Below are positions 42,683-54,756 of a stretch of 64,000 nucleotides of DNA, piece by piece (within the stretch, counting starts at the first letter, position 1; every line of letters begins with the position of its first letter). The position numbers and the translations under genes are program-made. Under the pieces are notes generated by a model that did no database searches, was not told where the DNA came from, and saw only the letters and a program-made list of their open reading frames with translations. This DNA is from Prochlorococcus marinus XMU1412 (GTDB lineage: Bacteria; Cyanobacteriota; Cyanobacteriia; PCC-6307; Cyanobiaceae), in the NCBI RefSeq assembly GCF_017696315.1, contig NZ_JAAORJ010000004.1:320519-384518 (forward strand). The letters run 5' to 3'.

Positions 42683-42735
42683 TTTTGAACTCTAAACTTT
42701 ATAAAATAAATCTATTGAATATATTAAGTCAAATT

Positions 42736-44061
42736 TTAAAATTCTAAATCAGAAATTTCTTTTAGTGCAGCAATACTTAAAACTTCTGGGTTTGCATCTT
42801 TGACTAGAACATCATCTTCTATTCTTATCCCTATGCCTTTCCACTTCTCGTCTATTAGAGGTTGTCCCTCAGGGACTGGAATCCTATCACTTATATAGAT
42901 CCCAGGTTCTACCGTAAGAATCATTCCATTCTGTAATGGCACTTCATAGTCTCCCATTCTGTATGCTCCAACATCATGAACATCTAAACCGAGCCAATGT
43001 CCAGTTCTATGCATGTATAGATGTTTATATGATTGATTCTCTATTATCTCCTCCGTGGTGCCCGACAATAAACCAATTTCCTTTAATCCTTCTATCAAAA
43101 TTGTTAAAGCAACATTATGAACAGTACTTGAATTTGATCCAGTTACGGCACTTTTAATTGCATTTTTCTGCGCTCTTAATACAATTTCGTAAATATCTCT
43201 TTGCTCTTTGGAAAATTTTCCACCTATTGGGATGGTTCTTGTTATGTCACCATTATAATAATCAGTCAATGAGCAGCCAGCATCTACCAACAATAAATCT
43301 TCTTTCTTCAATGGTGAGTTATTGGAAGTGTAATGCAAAATACAGGCATTATCTCCCGAAGCAACAATGGAGTTATATGCTGGTCCTCTTGCCCCTTTTT
43401 CCAAAAAGAATCCCTCTAGAAGACCCTGAATTTGCCTTTCATTTTTTTTTGTTGAGATAGATTCTCTTACTAGTTCATGAGCTTCTGCTGAAATTTGTAT
43501 AGCCTCTCTCATTCTGTTAATTTCAAATTCACTTTTAATTAATCTCATCTCATTTAAATAAATTTCTGGAGATTTTATAGAATTTGCACCAATACCTGAT
43601 CTTGATCGATTTTCAAGTTGTTGTGAAAATATCTCGAGTACTATTTTCTCAATCAATGGATACTTACCTATTGAAAAAACAAGCTCATCGGCACCATTTA
43701 TATAACTTGGAAGTAAATCTCTTAGTTCGGATATCGAGTGAGCCTTGTCAGCCTTAAACTCTTCTTCTGCACCTTCTAAACCCCATCTAAAGCCATGCCA
43801 GACTTCACTTATAACATCTTTGGGAGCGACAAACATAATAAATCTCTCTCCCTTTGGCTTATGCGACAAGAAAAGAGCAATTGCATCCGGTTCATCGAAA
43901 CCAGTTAAATACCAAAAATTACTATCTTGTCTAAACGGGTATTCACAATCGGCATGATGCTTTACGAGATTAGCTCCTGGGATAATGGCAGCTTTTCCAT
44001 CTAATTTATTTAAGAAAATTTCTCTTCTTTCTTCAAAAACTTTATAGTCAGGTACAAACAT
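42736..44061 (-). CDS. pepP: Xaa-Pro aminopeptidase (M24B)
   Basis: A 441-residue pita-bread metallopeptidase. The metal ligands are visible: LLVDAGCSLTDYYNGDITRT (two Asp), HRTGHWLGLDVHDVG (His), LTVEPGIYI and IGIRIEDDV (two Glu). The N-terminal domain (about residues 1 to 165) is the aminopeptidase P type with RQDSNFWYLTGF. It removes residues preceding proline from peptides. The specific gene name is by similarity to E. coli PepP. Confidence 0.92.
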   Translation of the reverse strand: MFVPDYKVFEERREIFLNKLDGKAAIIPGANLVKHHADCEYPFRQDSNFWYLTGFDEPDAIALFLSHKPKGERFIMFVAPKDVISEVWHGFRWGLEGAEEEFKADKAHSISELRDLLPSYINGADELVFSIGKYPLIEKIVLEIFSQQLENRSRSGIGANSIKSPEIYLNEMRLIKSEFEINRMREAIQISAEAHELVRESISTKKNERQIQGLLEGFFLEKGARGPAYNSIVASGDNACILHYTSNNSPLKKEDLLLVDAGCSLTDYYNGDITRTIPIGGKFSKEQRDIYEIVLRAQKNAIKSAVTGSNSSTVHNVALTILIEGLKEIGLLSGTTEEIIENQSYKHLYMHRTGHWLGLDVHDVGAYRMGDYEVPLQNGMILTVEPGIYISDRIPVPEGQPLIDEKWKGIGIRIEDDVLVKDANPEVLSIAALKEISDLEF

Positions 44062-44132
44062 TGTGTATTGGCGTGTTTAAAAAAAAAATGGAAGAATGAA
44101 TTAAAACAGATTTAGTACCTAATCTATTTTAA

Positions 44133-45116
44133 ATGGAACCAAATGTTTACGGTTTACTTTTACTCATATTAGTCATTTTAATTGGATCAGCATGTTGTTC
44201 GGGTGTAGAAGCAGCTTTTTTAGCTGTAAACTCAATAAGAATTTTAGAAATTGCCTCAAAACAAAAGCCAAAAAGTTCTGCAAATCAACTCCTAAAACTG
44301 AGAAAGCATCTTGGACGGACACTAACTGTAATTACTATTACTAATAATGGATTTAATATAATTGGCAGTCTTCTTTTAGGAGTATACGGAGCCTTGGTAA
44401 TTAATAGCAGTTTTGGTTTAACCCTTTTTTCAATAGCTTTTTACATACTTGTTGTTTTAGTAGGAGAAGTACTACCCAAAGCTCTTGGTACAAGATTTTC
44501 AGTTCAAATAGCATTATTATCTGTTCCTATTTTGAGAATATTAAATACTTTAATGAGGCCATTCTTAATATTAATTGAACAGATATTTCCAGTTATTACA
44601 GCAGAAAACGAAATTTCAACTGATGAAGAAGAAATTAGACAAATGGCAAAAATTGGAAGTCAGAAAGGTTTAATAGAAGCTGATGAGGCAGCAATGATAT
44701 TCAAGGTTTTTCAATTAAATGATTTAAAAGCTAAAGACTTAATGACCCCTAGGGTATCGGCACCTTGTCTTGATGGGTCTTCAAATCTTGATGCAATTTC
44801 AAAACTTATAATGTCTGATAGCTCTCCATGGTGGGTTATTTTGGGAGATAAAGTTGACAAAATACAAGGGGTAGTAAAGCGTGAAAAAATGTTGGCAGAA
44901 TTAATTAATGGAGAAAATAAAAAATTATTATCAGAAATTTGCGAACCAGTGGACTACATTCCTGAAATGATTAAAGCAGATCAATTATTAACTAAATTTG
45001 ACAAGAATCATAAAGGAGTGAAAGTAGTAGTAGATGAATTCGGGGGATTCGTGGGAATTATTGGTGCAGAAGCTGTGTTATCTGTATTAGCAGGTTGGTG
45101 GAAAAATAAAGCATGA
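44133..45116 (+). CDS. CNNM/CBS domain membrane protein, short form
   Basis: A 327-residue protein. Residues 1 to about 165 form the CNNM (DUF21) transmembrane domain with four hydrophobic segments and NSIRILEIA; residues about 185 to 320 hold a CBS pair with DLMTPRVSAPCL. The C-terminal CorC/HlyC domain found in longer relatives is absent. Such proteins move or sense divalent cations such as magnesium. Overlaps the following GTPase gene by 4 bases. Confidence 0.85.
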   Translation: MEPNVYGLLLLILVILIGSACCSGVEAAFLAVNSIRILEIASKQKPKSSANQLLKLRKHLGRTLTVITITNNGFNIIGSLLLGVYGALVINSSFGLTLFSIAFYILVVLVGEVLPKALGTRFSVQIALLSVPILRILNTLMRPFLILIEQIFPVITAENEISTDEEEIRQMAKIGSQKGLIEADEAAMIFKVFQLNDLKAKDLMTPRVSAPCLDGSSNLDAISKLIMSDSSPWWVILGDKVDKIQGVVKREKMLAELINGENKKLLSEICEPVDYIPEMIKADQLLTKFDKNHKGVKVVVDEFGGFVGIIGAEAVLSVLAGWWKNKA

Positions 45117-46354
45117 AACAATTTAAAATTAAAGATAATTATTTACTGTTAAAAAAATGGTGGGAGACTATTGATCTCACCAATTATGAAAAAAGTTTTC
45201 TTAATAGAGAAATAATTTCTTTTAATCAACAACTTTTAAGACTCAAAGAAAAAAAAATAAGAATTGGCGCATATGGTAAATCAGGTGTAGGAAAATCTTC
45301 TGTCTTAAATTCTTTATTAAAAAAAGACATATTCAAAACAGATATTATTAATGGGACCACAAATGAAATACAATCTGAAACTTGGACTCTTAAAGATCAA
45401 ACACTTAATAGTTTAGAGTTAATAGATTCTCCAGGATTTGATTTCTGCAATATAAAATTCCCAGATAAAGTTTACTCTTATATAAATCAGTCAGACCTTA
45501 TTTTATTTATAGTTTCAGGAGATTTAAATAGAAATGAGTTAAGCGAAATCAACTCTTTTATAAAAGATGGAAAAAAAATTATTGTAATCTTAAACAAAAT
45601 CGATCTATTTAATAAAAATGAATTAAAAGAAATAATTGAAAATATAAAGTTTAAGCTTCCAAAAGATTTAAATATCCCAATAATTACTAATAATGAAAAC
45701 AAACTTGAAAATTACATAATAAAATTAATAAATCAATATGGTGAGATACTATTATCACTAAATTCTATTCAATTAGCTGACAAATTGTTTCTGCAAATAA
45801 AAGAGCAAAGATTGAAAAAAAGGCAGAAATTAGCTCAATCAACTATTGGTAAATTTTCGACTATAAAAGCATCTGCAGTAGCTCTTAATCCTTTTATTTT
45901 ATTTGATGTTGCTGGTAGTTTCGCACTAGATACTGCATTGATTAGCGAGTTAAGTAAGATTTACGGCTTAAAGTTGAAAGGTGAATCTACAAGAAAAATA
46001 TTTAAAAATATATCCATTAATAATTTATGTTTGGGAGTCACTCAAGTCGGAGTCCATACCTCTTTCAACCTTATTAAGAAAGTAATTCTATTAACAGCAC
46101 CTTTTACTAACGGGCTTTCATTATTACCCTATGGACCCATAGCAATTATTCAAGCAGCAATCGCGATGCATTCTACAAAAATCCTAGGGAAATTAGCAGC
46201 AAAAGAGATATTTCTTAGAAGCAAAACTTCTTTTATAGAACCAGCTGTTATGATCAAAAATTTGACTTTTAATGACCAAGAGATTTTTAATCACATAAAT
46301 ATTTATTTTTCAAATAGAAATTTAAATAATAATTTTATTAGCATTCTGCCTTAA
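45113..46354 (+). CDS. membrane-associated GTPase with DUF697-like C-terminus
   Basis: A 413-residue protein. The GTPase domain has G1 GKSGVGKSSVLNSL (about residue 55), G3 DSPGFD (about residue 104) and G4 LNKIDL (about residue 161). The C-terminal part (about residues 240 to 390) holds hydrophobic segments of the DUF697 type. The family is Era/dynamin-like; its role in cyanobacteria is unknown. It is joined to the CNNM gene by ATGA and 7 bases from nadD. Confidence 0.82.
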   Translation: MKQFKIKDNYLLLKKWWETIDLTNYEKSFLNREIISFNQQLLRLKEKKIRIGAYGKSGVGKSSVLNSLLKKDIFKTDIINGTTNEIQSETWTLKDQTLNSLELIDSPGFDFCNIKFPDKVYSYINQSDLILFIVSGDLNRNELSEINSFIKDGKKIIVILNKIDLFNKNELKEIIENIKFKLPKDLNIPIITNNENKLENYIIKLINQYGEILLSLNSIQLADKLFLQIKEQRLKKRQKLAQSTIGKFSTIKASAVALNPFILFDVAGSFALDTALISELSKIYGLKLKGESTRKIFKNISINNLCLGVTQVGVHTSFNLIKKVILLTAPFTNGLSLLPYGPIAIIQAAIAMHSTKILGKLAAKEIFLRSKTSFIEPAVMIKNLTFNDQEIFNHINIYFSNRNLNNNFISILP

Positions 46355-46361
46355 AACTTAA

Positions 46362-46940
46362 ATGGGAAAAAGCATTGCATTATTTGGTACCAGTGCAGAT
46401 CCACCTACCATTGGGCATAAAAAAATACTTGAAGAATTATCCAAAATATATGCTTTTACAATTGGTTATGTTAGTAACAACCCCCACAAAAATCACAAAG
46501 AGGATATCTCAATTCGTAGCCATTTATTAAAAACTCTTATTGAAGATTTAGATAATCCTAAAATTTTATTTAATCAAAGTGTTAGTAGCCAATGGGCAGT
46601 AGAGTCAATTAAAAAATGTAAAAGGATTTATGAATTAAATAATTTAGATTTTGTTATTGGGAGTGATTTAATTAAAGATATTTTCTACTGGAAAAATTTT
46701 GATAAAATTACTAATGAGGTTAGTTTTTTAGTAATTTTAAGAGAGGGATATCCTGTGGAATCAAATACTCTTAAAATGTTAGAAACTTATAAAGTGAAAT
46801 TTAAGATTTCAACAATAAAAATCCCAAACATTTCAAGTTCTAAGCTCAGATCAAATTTTAATTATTCTAATTTACCAACTTCATTAATAGATATTGTTAA
46901 AAAGAATAATTTATATGAATCCACTAAATTAGTTGAATGA
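46362..46940 (+). CDS. nadD: nicotinate-nucleotide adenylyltransferase
   Basis: A 192-residue enzyme that adenylates nicotinate mononucleotide in NAD synthesis. The nucleotidyltransferase motif GTSADPPTIGHKKIL (about residues 9 to 23) is present; the C-terminal ISSSKLRS is the second ATP motif. Overlaps nadE by 4 bases, giving a NAD operon. Confidence 0.92.
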   Translation: MGKSIALFGTSADPPTIGHKKILEELSKIYAFTIGYVSNNPHKNHKEDISIRSHLLKTLIEDLDNPKILFNQSVSSQWAVESIKKCKRIYELNNLDFVIGSDLIKDIFYWKNFDKITNEVSFLVILREGYPVESNTLKMLETYKVKFKISTIKIPNISSSKLRSNFNYSNLPTSLIDIVKKNNLYESTKLVE

Positions 46941-48634
46941 AATTTTTACTTGCTCAAATTAATCCAGTTGTTGGTGATTTAGAGGGTAATGCAAAAAAAA
47001 TACTTTGTACTGCTTCGAAAGCTAGCTCAACTTCTGCTGATTTAGTTCTTACTCCAGAATTATCATTATGGGGATATCCAGCAAAAGACCTACTTCTAAA
47101 AAAAAATTTAATCAAAAATCAATATCAAATTCTTGACCAATTAGCCTTAGATATTAATAAAAAATATGGAAATTTGAGCATCACAGTAGGGATAGCTGAG
47201 ATAATAAATGATTCTTTTTTCCCAAATCTTTATAATTCTATTGCGATGCTTGAGCGCGGTGAATGGAAAATAATTGCTCGTAAAATTATTCTTCCCACCT
47301 ATGAAGTATTTGATGAGAAAAGATACTTTAGATCAGAAGAAAAAGTTTCCGTATTAACAAAAGAAATTAATAATAAAACTTGGCGACTTGGCTTTACTAT
47401 ATGTGAGGATTTATGGGTCAACAAAAATATAGAAGGTAGAGGAATTCATAAAAAGAATCCTATTTTTGATTTAAAGAAAAAAAAAGTTGATATCTTAGTG
47501 AACTTATCGGCCTCCCCGTATACCTTCAAAAAGTTAGAGCTTAGATCCAAAGTTTCTAGTTTTGCTGCTCAATATCTTCAAGTACCGCTGATATATGTAA
47601 ACCAGATTGGAGCAAATGATAATTTAATTTTTGATGGAAATAGTTTTATTCTTGATAAGAATGGATCTAAAATTAAGCAATTAAAATCTTTTGCAGAAGA
47701 CCTCTCCAGTTGGGACATTGAACAAACAAAACCTCAAAAAAATAAATTTGAAAAGTCTGAGATATCATCAATTTTTGACGCATTAGTCCTTGGTGTTAGG
47801 GATTATGCTCAAAAATGCGGTTTTAAAACAGCTTTAATTGGACTAAGTGGTGGCATTGATTCAGCACTAGTTTCAACAATTGCGACAGCTGCTCTTGGCA
47901 GTAATAATATTTATTGCGTCTCAATGCCCTCTAAGTGGAGCTCATCTCATTCAAAGAGTGATGCAAAAGATTTAGCGAAAAGATTAAAAATAAATTTCAA
48001 TAGTATCCCAATTGAAAATCTGATGAGCTCTTTTGAAGAATCTTTTATGAATACCATATCTTTCGAGATGGCTGAAATAACAAATCAAAATATTCAATCA
48101 AGAATCAGAGGAACGCTTCTGATGGCTTTAGCAAATCAAGAAAAGCATTTATTACTTTCAACAGGAAATAAATCAGAGCTAGCTGTAGGATATTGCACAC
48201 TTTATGGTGATATGAATGGAGGATTATCGGTAATTGGGGATTTATATAAAACAAATGTTTTTAAATTATGCAATTGGCTTGATAGTGAAGATTCAACTAA
48301 TCATAGAAAATCATATATGTTAGATACTAATGTAGATTTAATTGGAAAAAATATACGTACGAAAGCTCCAAGTGCCGAATTAGGTCCTGATCAATTAGAT
48401 ACTGATTCTCTTCCACCTTATTCTATTTTAGATAATATCCTTAAAGGAATTATTGAAGAGAAAAAAGATTTAAAACAACTAGAAAAAGATGGTTATGAAA
48501 AAGATTTAATTGTACAAATTATCTCACTCATAAAAAAAGCGGAATTCAAAAGAAAGCAGGCTCCTCCAATCCTAAAACTAAGCAGTCAATCATTAGGAAG
48601 TGACTGGAGAGTTCCCATAGCAATATCTTATTAA
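46937..48634 (+). CDS. nadE: glutamine-dependent NAD+ synthetase
   Basis: A 565-residue fusion. The N-terminal nitrilase-type glutaminase (about residues 1 to 260) shows Glu (LTPELSLWGYP), Lys (ARKIILPTYEVFDEKRYF) and Cys (GFTICEDLW); the C-terminal synthetase has the ATP loop LSGGIDSALVST (about residue 297). It amidates deamido-NAD, the step after NadD. Its end overlaps the convergent DUF3326 gene by 4 bases. Confidence 0.95.
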   Translation: MKFLLAQINPVVGDLEGNAKKILCTASKASSTSADLVLTPELSLWGYPAKDLLLKKNLIKNQYQILDQLALDINKKYGNLSITVGIAEIINDSFFPNLYNSIAMLERGEWKIIARKIILPTYEVFDEKRYFRSEEKVSVLTKEINNKTWRLGFTICEDLWVNKNIEGRGIHKKNPIFDLKKKKVDILVNLSASPYTFKKLELRSKVSSFAAQYLQVPLIYVNQIGANDNLIFDGNSFILDKNGSKIKQLKSFAEDLSSWDIEQTKPQKNKFEKSEISSIFDALVLGVRDYAQKCGFKTALIGLSGGIDSALVSTIATAALGSNNIYCVSMPSKWSSSHSKSDAKDLAKRLKINFNSIPIENLMSSFEESFMNTISFEMAEITNQNIQSRIRGTLLMALANQEKHLLLSTGNKSELAVGYCTLYGDMNGGLSVIGDLYKTNVFKLCNWLDSEDSTNHRKSYMLDTNVDLIGKNIRTKAPSAELGPDQLDTDSLPPYSILDNILKGIIEEKKDLKQLEKDGYEKDLIVQIISLIKKAEFKRKQAPPILKLSSQSLGSDWRVPIAISY

Positions 48635-49692
48635 TCACTATAAAAACACTGTTGGATTTTTTTTAAAGGCCGTTTAACTGCATCAAGGTTGATACCTCTT
48701 TTGATAGCAAGAATTATGCCTGCAGCTTCTAAATAATTATCCACTTCAAAAAGATTGGGATAATCATAAAACTCATTTGTCACTTTCAATGTATTTTGAT
48801 TTTTTACAGAGATAATATTTAAACCTTTTTCAATCCCTGCTAATACTGCTTCCCCACCTAGTGCCCCATTAGGAACAACAATAGATTCAATCTGATCAGG
48901 GTGTATTGAGATTGATTCATTTTGAGCAGGCAATTCAACAATGTCAGGTGCATTGCTTAACCCAATCAGCACTGATGGTAAAAAGGTGTATCCTATTTCC
49001 TCTGCAGCTGCACGAGGATCTAAATTTTCATTCAATTCAATCGGATTTAAAGCAGGTGCGTGAGCACAGGGAACTTTTAACAATTTGCTAATTAAATGAC
49101 TTATAACTGCTTCGACTCCAGAAATAGGATCAACCCCTTTCCCCTCTCTATAGATATTTGTGTCTAAAGAATCTGAATCATCTGGAAATTTTGCCACAAT
49201 TGCTATTGCAGTAACTCCTTTTTCTATTAAACATTTTCCAGCATCAATTAGAGAATCAGGATTTTCAATTGTGCCACCACTGATTTTTGAAGAATCTGAA
49301 TCAATAACTATGTTTAATGGCTTTTTTGTAATCACATAAGAATGAACATTAATCCCTAAAGTAGAAACACAAGCATCAGCAACTTGTAAATGTCTCACTA
49401 ACATTTCTTTTTCAATGGCTGAATCAAAAATTATCCCAATTTTCTGTTGCTTTACCTTTTTTAGAGCGATTTCTCCTTTAGCAAGTCGGTCTAAACTATA
49501 ACCCTCAACATAAAAAATATTTTTATCTTTTTCAGTAAGAGTACCACCATTCATAACATTTGGATGAGTAATTAAACATCCACTTGCCGATGCTAATAAT
49601 TTAGCGGTAGGAAGTGCATCTCCAGCAAAACCTCCTACTTCACAACCAATACCAGTTGGAACAATAAATATTGTTGGTGAATTTTCCATCAT
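48631..49692 (-). CDS. DUF3326 family protein
   Basis: A 353-residue protein conserved in cyanobacteria and plants (DUF3326). Motifs FIVPTGIGCEVGGFAGDALP near the start, THPNVMNGG and VVPNGALGGEAVLAGIEKG match it. Function unknown. The start is the first of two ATGs (MMENS). Confidence 0.85.
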   Translation of the reverse strand: MMENSPTIFIVPTGIGCEVGGFAGDALPTAKLLASASGCLITHPNVMNGGTLTEKDKNIFYVEGYSLDRLAKGEIALKKVKQQKIGIIFDSAIEKEMLVRHLQVADACVSTLGINVHSYVITKKPLNIVIDSDSSKISGGTIENPDSLIDAGKCLIEKGVTAIAIVAKFPDDSDSLDTNIYREGKGVDPISGVEAVISHLISKLLKVPCAHAPALNPIELNENLDPRAAAEEIGYTFLPSVLIGLSNAPDIVELPAQNESISIHPDQIESIVVPNGALGGEAVLAGIEKGLNIISVKNQNTLKVTNEFYDYPNLFEVDNYLEAAGIILAIKRGINLDAVKRPLKKIQQCFYSD

Positions 49693-49716
49693 TAAAAATA
49701 TTACAATTTATATTTT

Positions 49717-49908
49717 TTAATTAGCTAAAACAGCTTTAATTCTAAGTTTTTTTGTTCCAAAAGAGTCAATAGTATTTTGAATATCCACAATTGACCATCG
49801 AATTACATCACCTTTTTTTTCTAAATCTGCAATGATAAATTCCCTCAAATTTTTTAATTTTATTGAAACTGGCCAATCTAAATAAAAATCAACTGAAATT
49901 AATTTCAT
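49717..49908 (-). CDS. conserved small protein, 63 aa
   Basis: A 63-residue soluble protein (MKLISVDFYLDWPVSIKLKN, then GDVIRWSIVDI). It overlaps the ferredoxin gene by 4 bases (ATGA), suggesting coupling. No family name recognised, but its compact strand-helix pattern and position suggest conservation. Confidence 0.75.
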   Translation of the reverse strand: MKLISVDFYLDWPVSIKLKNLREFIIADLEKKGDVIRWSIVDIQNTIDSFGTKKLRIKAVLAN

Positions 49909-50231
49909 TTTTGATATTTACCAAATTGATCATTATATAAATCATCTTCTACTTCTTTACCAATAACGATATTCAAATCTGACTTAGGATATGCCACACA
50001 CAAAAGTGCAAAGCCCTTTTCCCTTAAATCATCATTTAATCCCATAGCATCTTCTTGATCTACAGATCCTTTTAATATCATGGATGCACAATCTGTACAA
50101 ACTCCTGAACAACAACTGCTTGGTAAATCTATTCCATTCATTTTTGCCGCTGAAATAATATCTTGATCTTCAGAACATAGAAAACTAAGCGTCTTTTGTT
50201 CGAATTGAACTTTTATATTGTATTCAGGCAT
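49905..50231 (-). CDS. plant-type [2Fe-2S] ferredoxin
   Basis: A 108-residue ferredoxin. The cluster ligands C40, C45, C48 and C78 follow the plant-type CX4CX2CX29C spacing exactly (PSSCCSGVCTDCAS and LLCVA). An extended C-terminus (about 20 residues) distinguishes it from the main photosynthetic ferredoxin, so it is probably a specialised electron carrier. It follows atpG-side genes on the same strand after 16 bases. Confidence 0.93.
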   Translation of the reverse strand: MPEYNIKVQFEQKTLSFLCSEDQDIISAAKMNGIDLPSSCCSGVCTDCASMILKGSVDQEDAMGLNDDLREKGFALLCVAYPKSDLNIVIGKEVEDDLYNDQFGKYQK

Positions 50232-50247
50232 ATCCTAAATCTTATTA

Positions 50248-51198
50248 CTAAACTGCTGAACCGCCTACAACTTCTAATATTTCTTGAGTAATAGCTGCTT
50301 GTCTTGCTTTGTTATACGTTAGATTCAAAGTACTTGCTAATTCCTTAGCATTATCACTCGCGTTATTCATTGCAGTCATCCTGCAAGCGAGTTCTGAAGC
50401 TGCCGACTCTTGAAGAGCTCTTAGTACCTGATTCTGTAGATATAATGGTAATAACGAATCTAATAGTTGATCAGGACTTTGTTCAAAAACAATATCTGAT
50501 GGCAACTTCTCTGATTCACTTTTTTCAATATTTGATTTTTCAACAAGTAACTTACTATCCTTTGTAGTCAACCTAAAAATTTCATCGTTTTCCTCAGCAA
50601 TTCCTTGAGGGTCGAGTGGCAATAGTGTTTGAACTACAGGGGCGCAGCTAACTAGAGTGATAAATTTCGTGTAAATAATTTCCACCCTATCAGAATTTTC
50701 TGAAAGAAATTCAGCTAAAATCTCATTTGTAACTCCTTCAGAGTCCTTAACTGTGGGTACCTGTTCTAGTTCTTTAAAAGTACTTTTAATTACATATCTA
50801 TCCTTTCTATTTTGAAAATATCCAATAGCTTTCTTCCCTACCAAAATTAAATTTGGCTGATACCCTTGTTTAACTAATTCTGCATATCTTACTTCTACCT
50901 TTTTGATAATATTTGTGTTGTAACCACCGCATAAACCCCTATCCGCAGTTATGCAAACCAAGGAAATGTTCTTTACTTCTCTCTTGGATAATAGAGGAGA
51001 GTCTACTGCCTCAAATTGTACTCTAGATTGAATATTTTCTAAAACCCGTGCAAGTTTATCTGCAAAAGGTCTACTCTTAAGAACTTGATCTTGAGCTCTC
51101 CTAACTTTTGCAGCTGCAACAAGTCTCATGGCCTCCGTTATTTTTCTTGTATTTTTAACGGAAACGATTCGATCTCTAATCTCTTTAAGATTTGCCAT
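50248..51198 (-). CDS. atpG: ATP synthase subunit gamma
   Basis: A 316-residue F1 gamma subunit, the rotating shaft. The opening [24 protein letters not shown] and the end [20 protein letters not shown] are typical (each coiled-coil end). An internal insertion of about 30 to 40 residues (about residues 195 to 245) is the phototroph-specific regulatory segment; the two redox cysteines of plants are missing, as usual for cyanobacteria. Last gene of the atp operon. Confidence 0.97.
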   Translation of the reverse strand: MANLKEIRDRIVSVKNTRKITEAMRLVAAAKVRRAQDQVLKSRPFADKLARVLENIQSRVQFEAVDSPLLSKREVKNISLVCITADRGLCGGYNTNIIKKVEVRYAELVKQGYQPNLILVGKKAIGYFQNRKDRYVIKSTFKELEQVPTVKDSEGVTNEILAEFLSENSDRVEIIYTKFITLVSCAPVVQTLLPLDPQGIAEENDEIFRLTTKDSKLLVEKSNIEKSESEKLPSDIVFEQSPDQLLDSLLPLYLQNQVLRALQESAASELACRMTAMNNASDNAKELASTLNLTYNKARQAAITQEILEVVGGSAV

Positions 51199-51217
51199 TG
51201 TATCTCCTTAAATAAAT

Positions 51218-52765
<1,548 letters not shown>

Positions 52766-53308
52766 TTACTTGGAAAGAGTTAAGCCAAGTTTTCTAATTT
52801 GTGAAGCAAGGGAAGCATCAATTACTTTTGATCCTACACTGGCGACGAAACCACCAATAAGAGATGGGTCGATTTTAGTTACAAGTTCTAATTTTTCTGT
52901 TCCAGCAATATTGATGATCTTTTCGGTAATTAAACCTTTCTGTTCATCAGTAAGCTCGACTGCAGAAGTAACAGTTGCCAAAGCAATATTACTATTTTCT
53001 CGGTAAATCTCTAAAAATCTATCAAGAATTGAAGTAAGGATTCCAATTCTTTGCCTATCGGCCAATAATTTTAAGAAATTTAGTAAAGAAGAATTAACCT
53101 TATTTGAAAAAATTTCAATAATGATTTTCTTCTTAGCATCTGTCTCTAAAATAGGAGAGGATAGTGCCTTCTCCAATTCAGGGGAATCATTTATTAATTC
53201 CAAGAGTTGTTTAACCTCAGAAACCATCTCTTCAGTTTGCGAATTTTCATTCACAACTTGAAGTAATGCTTCTGCGTATGGTGTAGTAACTGAATTTAAA
53301 AGTGGCAT
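52766..53308 (-). CDS. atpH: ATP synthase subunit delta
   Basis: A 180-residue delta subunit of the F1 stator (OSCP family). The N-terminal helical bundle (TTPYAEALLQVV) and the C-terminal GGFVASVGSKVIDASLASQI motif are present. Starts at the base where atpF ends, tightly coupled. Confidence 0.94.
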   Translation of the reverse strand: MPLLNSVTTPYAEALLQVVNENSQTEEMVSEVKQLLELINDSPELEKALSSPILETDAKKKIIIEIFSNKVNSSLLNFLKLLADRQRIGILTSILDRFLEIYRENSNIALATVTSAVELTDEQKGLITEKIINIAGTEKLELVTKIDPSLIGGFVASVGSKVIDASLASQIRKLGLTLSK

Positions 53309-53820
53309 TAGTTCACCTCAATATTATTAATTGATTGAGTTACCAAATTTTCTTGTGTTGATTTATCAAGTCGATTTGGGAGAGAATCTAAAGCTTTCTT
53401 AATTGCCAGTTCAACAGCTTCTTTTCGAAGTTGAGAAATTGCTCTGGATGCTTCAGAGCTCTCATCAGAGATTGCACTTTGTTTAATTCGTGCCATCTCC
53501 TCTATAGCTTTTTTCTCACTTTCCATTCTGATTGATTCAGATCTTTTAAGGGAATCTGCTTTTATTTGAGAAGCTTTTTCTTCTGCTGAAGATAAATCTT
53601 TCTTCGCCTTTTCTAAAGCTTGAGTTGCATTTAGGAGTCGATCTTCAGCATCTTTTAATTCAAGAAGGATTCCTTCTCTCCTTTTTTGAAGCATTTTACC
53701 TAGGAAACCAGGCAAAAATTTATAAAGACCGAAAACTACTACAGCCCAGTTAAGGATATTAGTTTCGAATAAATTGAAATTCAATCCAAAACCTTCTGTA
53801 GCTAAAAGAGTTAAATTCAT
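53308..53820 (-). CDS. atpF: ATP synthase subunit b
   Basis: A 170-residue b subunit. One membrane span near residues 20 to 40 precedes a long charged coiled coil, the peripheral stalk. Contains [20 protein letters not shown]. Overlaps the b' gene by 4 bases (ATGA). Confidence 0.94.
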   Translation of the reverse strand: MNLTLLATEGFGLNFNLFETNILNWAVVVFGLYKFLPGFLGKMLQKRREGILLELKDAEDRLLNATQALEKAKKDLSSAEEKASQIKADSLKRSESIRMESEKKAIEEMARIKQSAISDESSEASRAISQLRKEAVELAIKKALDSLPNRLDKSTQENLVTQSINNIEVN

Positions 53821-54278
53821 TTTTCTAGAATCAATCTATTAACAATAAGTTCGCTTAGATCATCAGCCTGTTTAGAAAGTTGATCCCGAGCAGCAGATGT
53901 CTGACTTTCAATTTCTAGTCTTGCTTTTTCTTTTGAAGCATTTGCTTCATTGTTAGCAAGTTCTAGTGCTTCTTTATAGAGCTTGTCAGACTCATCCTCA
54001 GCTTCGCTCACAATTCTTTGAGCTTCTGTACGAGCACTTTGAAGCTGAGTTAATAAATCAGCTTCTAATTTTTTAACCTCAGAAAGTTTATTTTTGGCCT
54101 CAATAATATTATTACTTACAAACTTTTCTCTTTTTTCTACAACTTTGCCTACAGGCTTAAAAAAGAGAGAATTTAATATGTAAGTAAGCGCAACTACTTG
54201 TATCGCCATTAGAGGCAAAGTGGCATTTATATCAAATAATCCACCTTCTGTAGCACCAAAAAAATTAAAGGCCAACAT
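53817..54278 (-). CDS. atpF': ATP synthase subunit b'
   Basis: A 153-residue diverged b-type subunit found in phototrophs, which pairs with b in the stalk. A membrane span (about residues 18 to 40) is followed by a coiled coil with [19 protein letters not shown]. Overlaps atpF by 4 bases; 68 bases after atpE. Confidence 0.93.
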   Translation of the reverse strand: MLAFNFFGATEGGLFDINATLPLMAIQVVALTYILNSLFFKPVGKVVEKREKFVSNNIIEAKNKLSEVKKLEADLLTQLQSARTEAQRIVSEAEDESDKLYKEALELANNEANASKEKARLEIESQTSAARDQLSKQADDLSELIVNRLILEK

Positions 54279-54346
54279 ATGATTCAGTTGAAATTAAAAA
54301 ATTATATTTAAATATTGCTAATAAGGATAAGAAGCAATATTAACTT

Positions 54347-54610
<264 letters not shown>

Positions 54611-54669
54611 TTAATACTTGTGATAATCTTTGTTGTCATACACGCTTGGACATCCTTTCTTTTAAGAAT

Positions 54670-54690
54670 GGGTCTGATATTTTCAGACCT
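54670..54690. other. hairpin between atpB and atpE
   Basis: GGTCTGA (54671 to 54677) and TCAGACC (54683 to 54689) form a perfect 7-bp stem with a 5-base loop in the 164-bp gap, without a T-run. It may be an mRNA processing or stabilising hairpin that raises atpE (c subunit) expression over atpB. Confidence 0.5.
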
Positions 54691-54756
54691 ACGCGATTAG
54701 ATATTTTGCCAGATTACAGACCCTTTGTAAAAGTGTCTGAATGTATTAGAAGAAAG

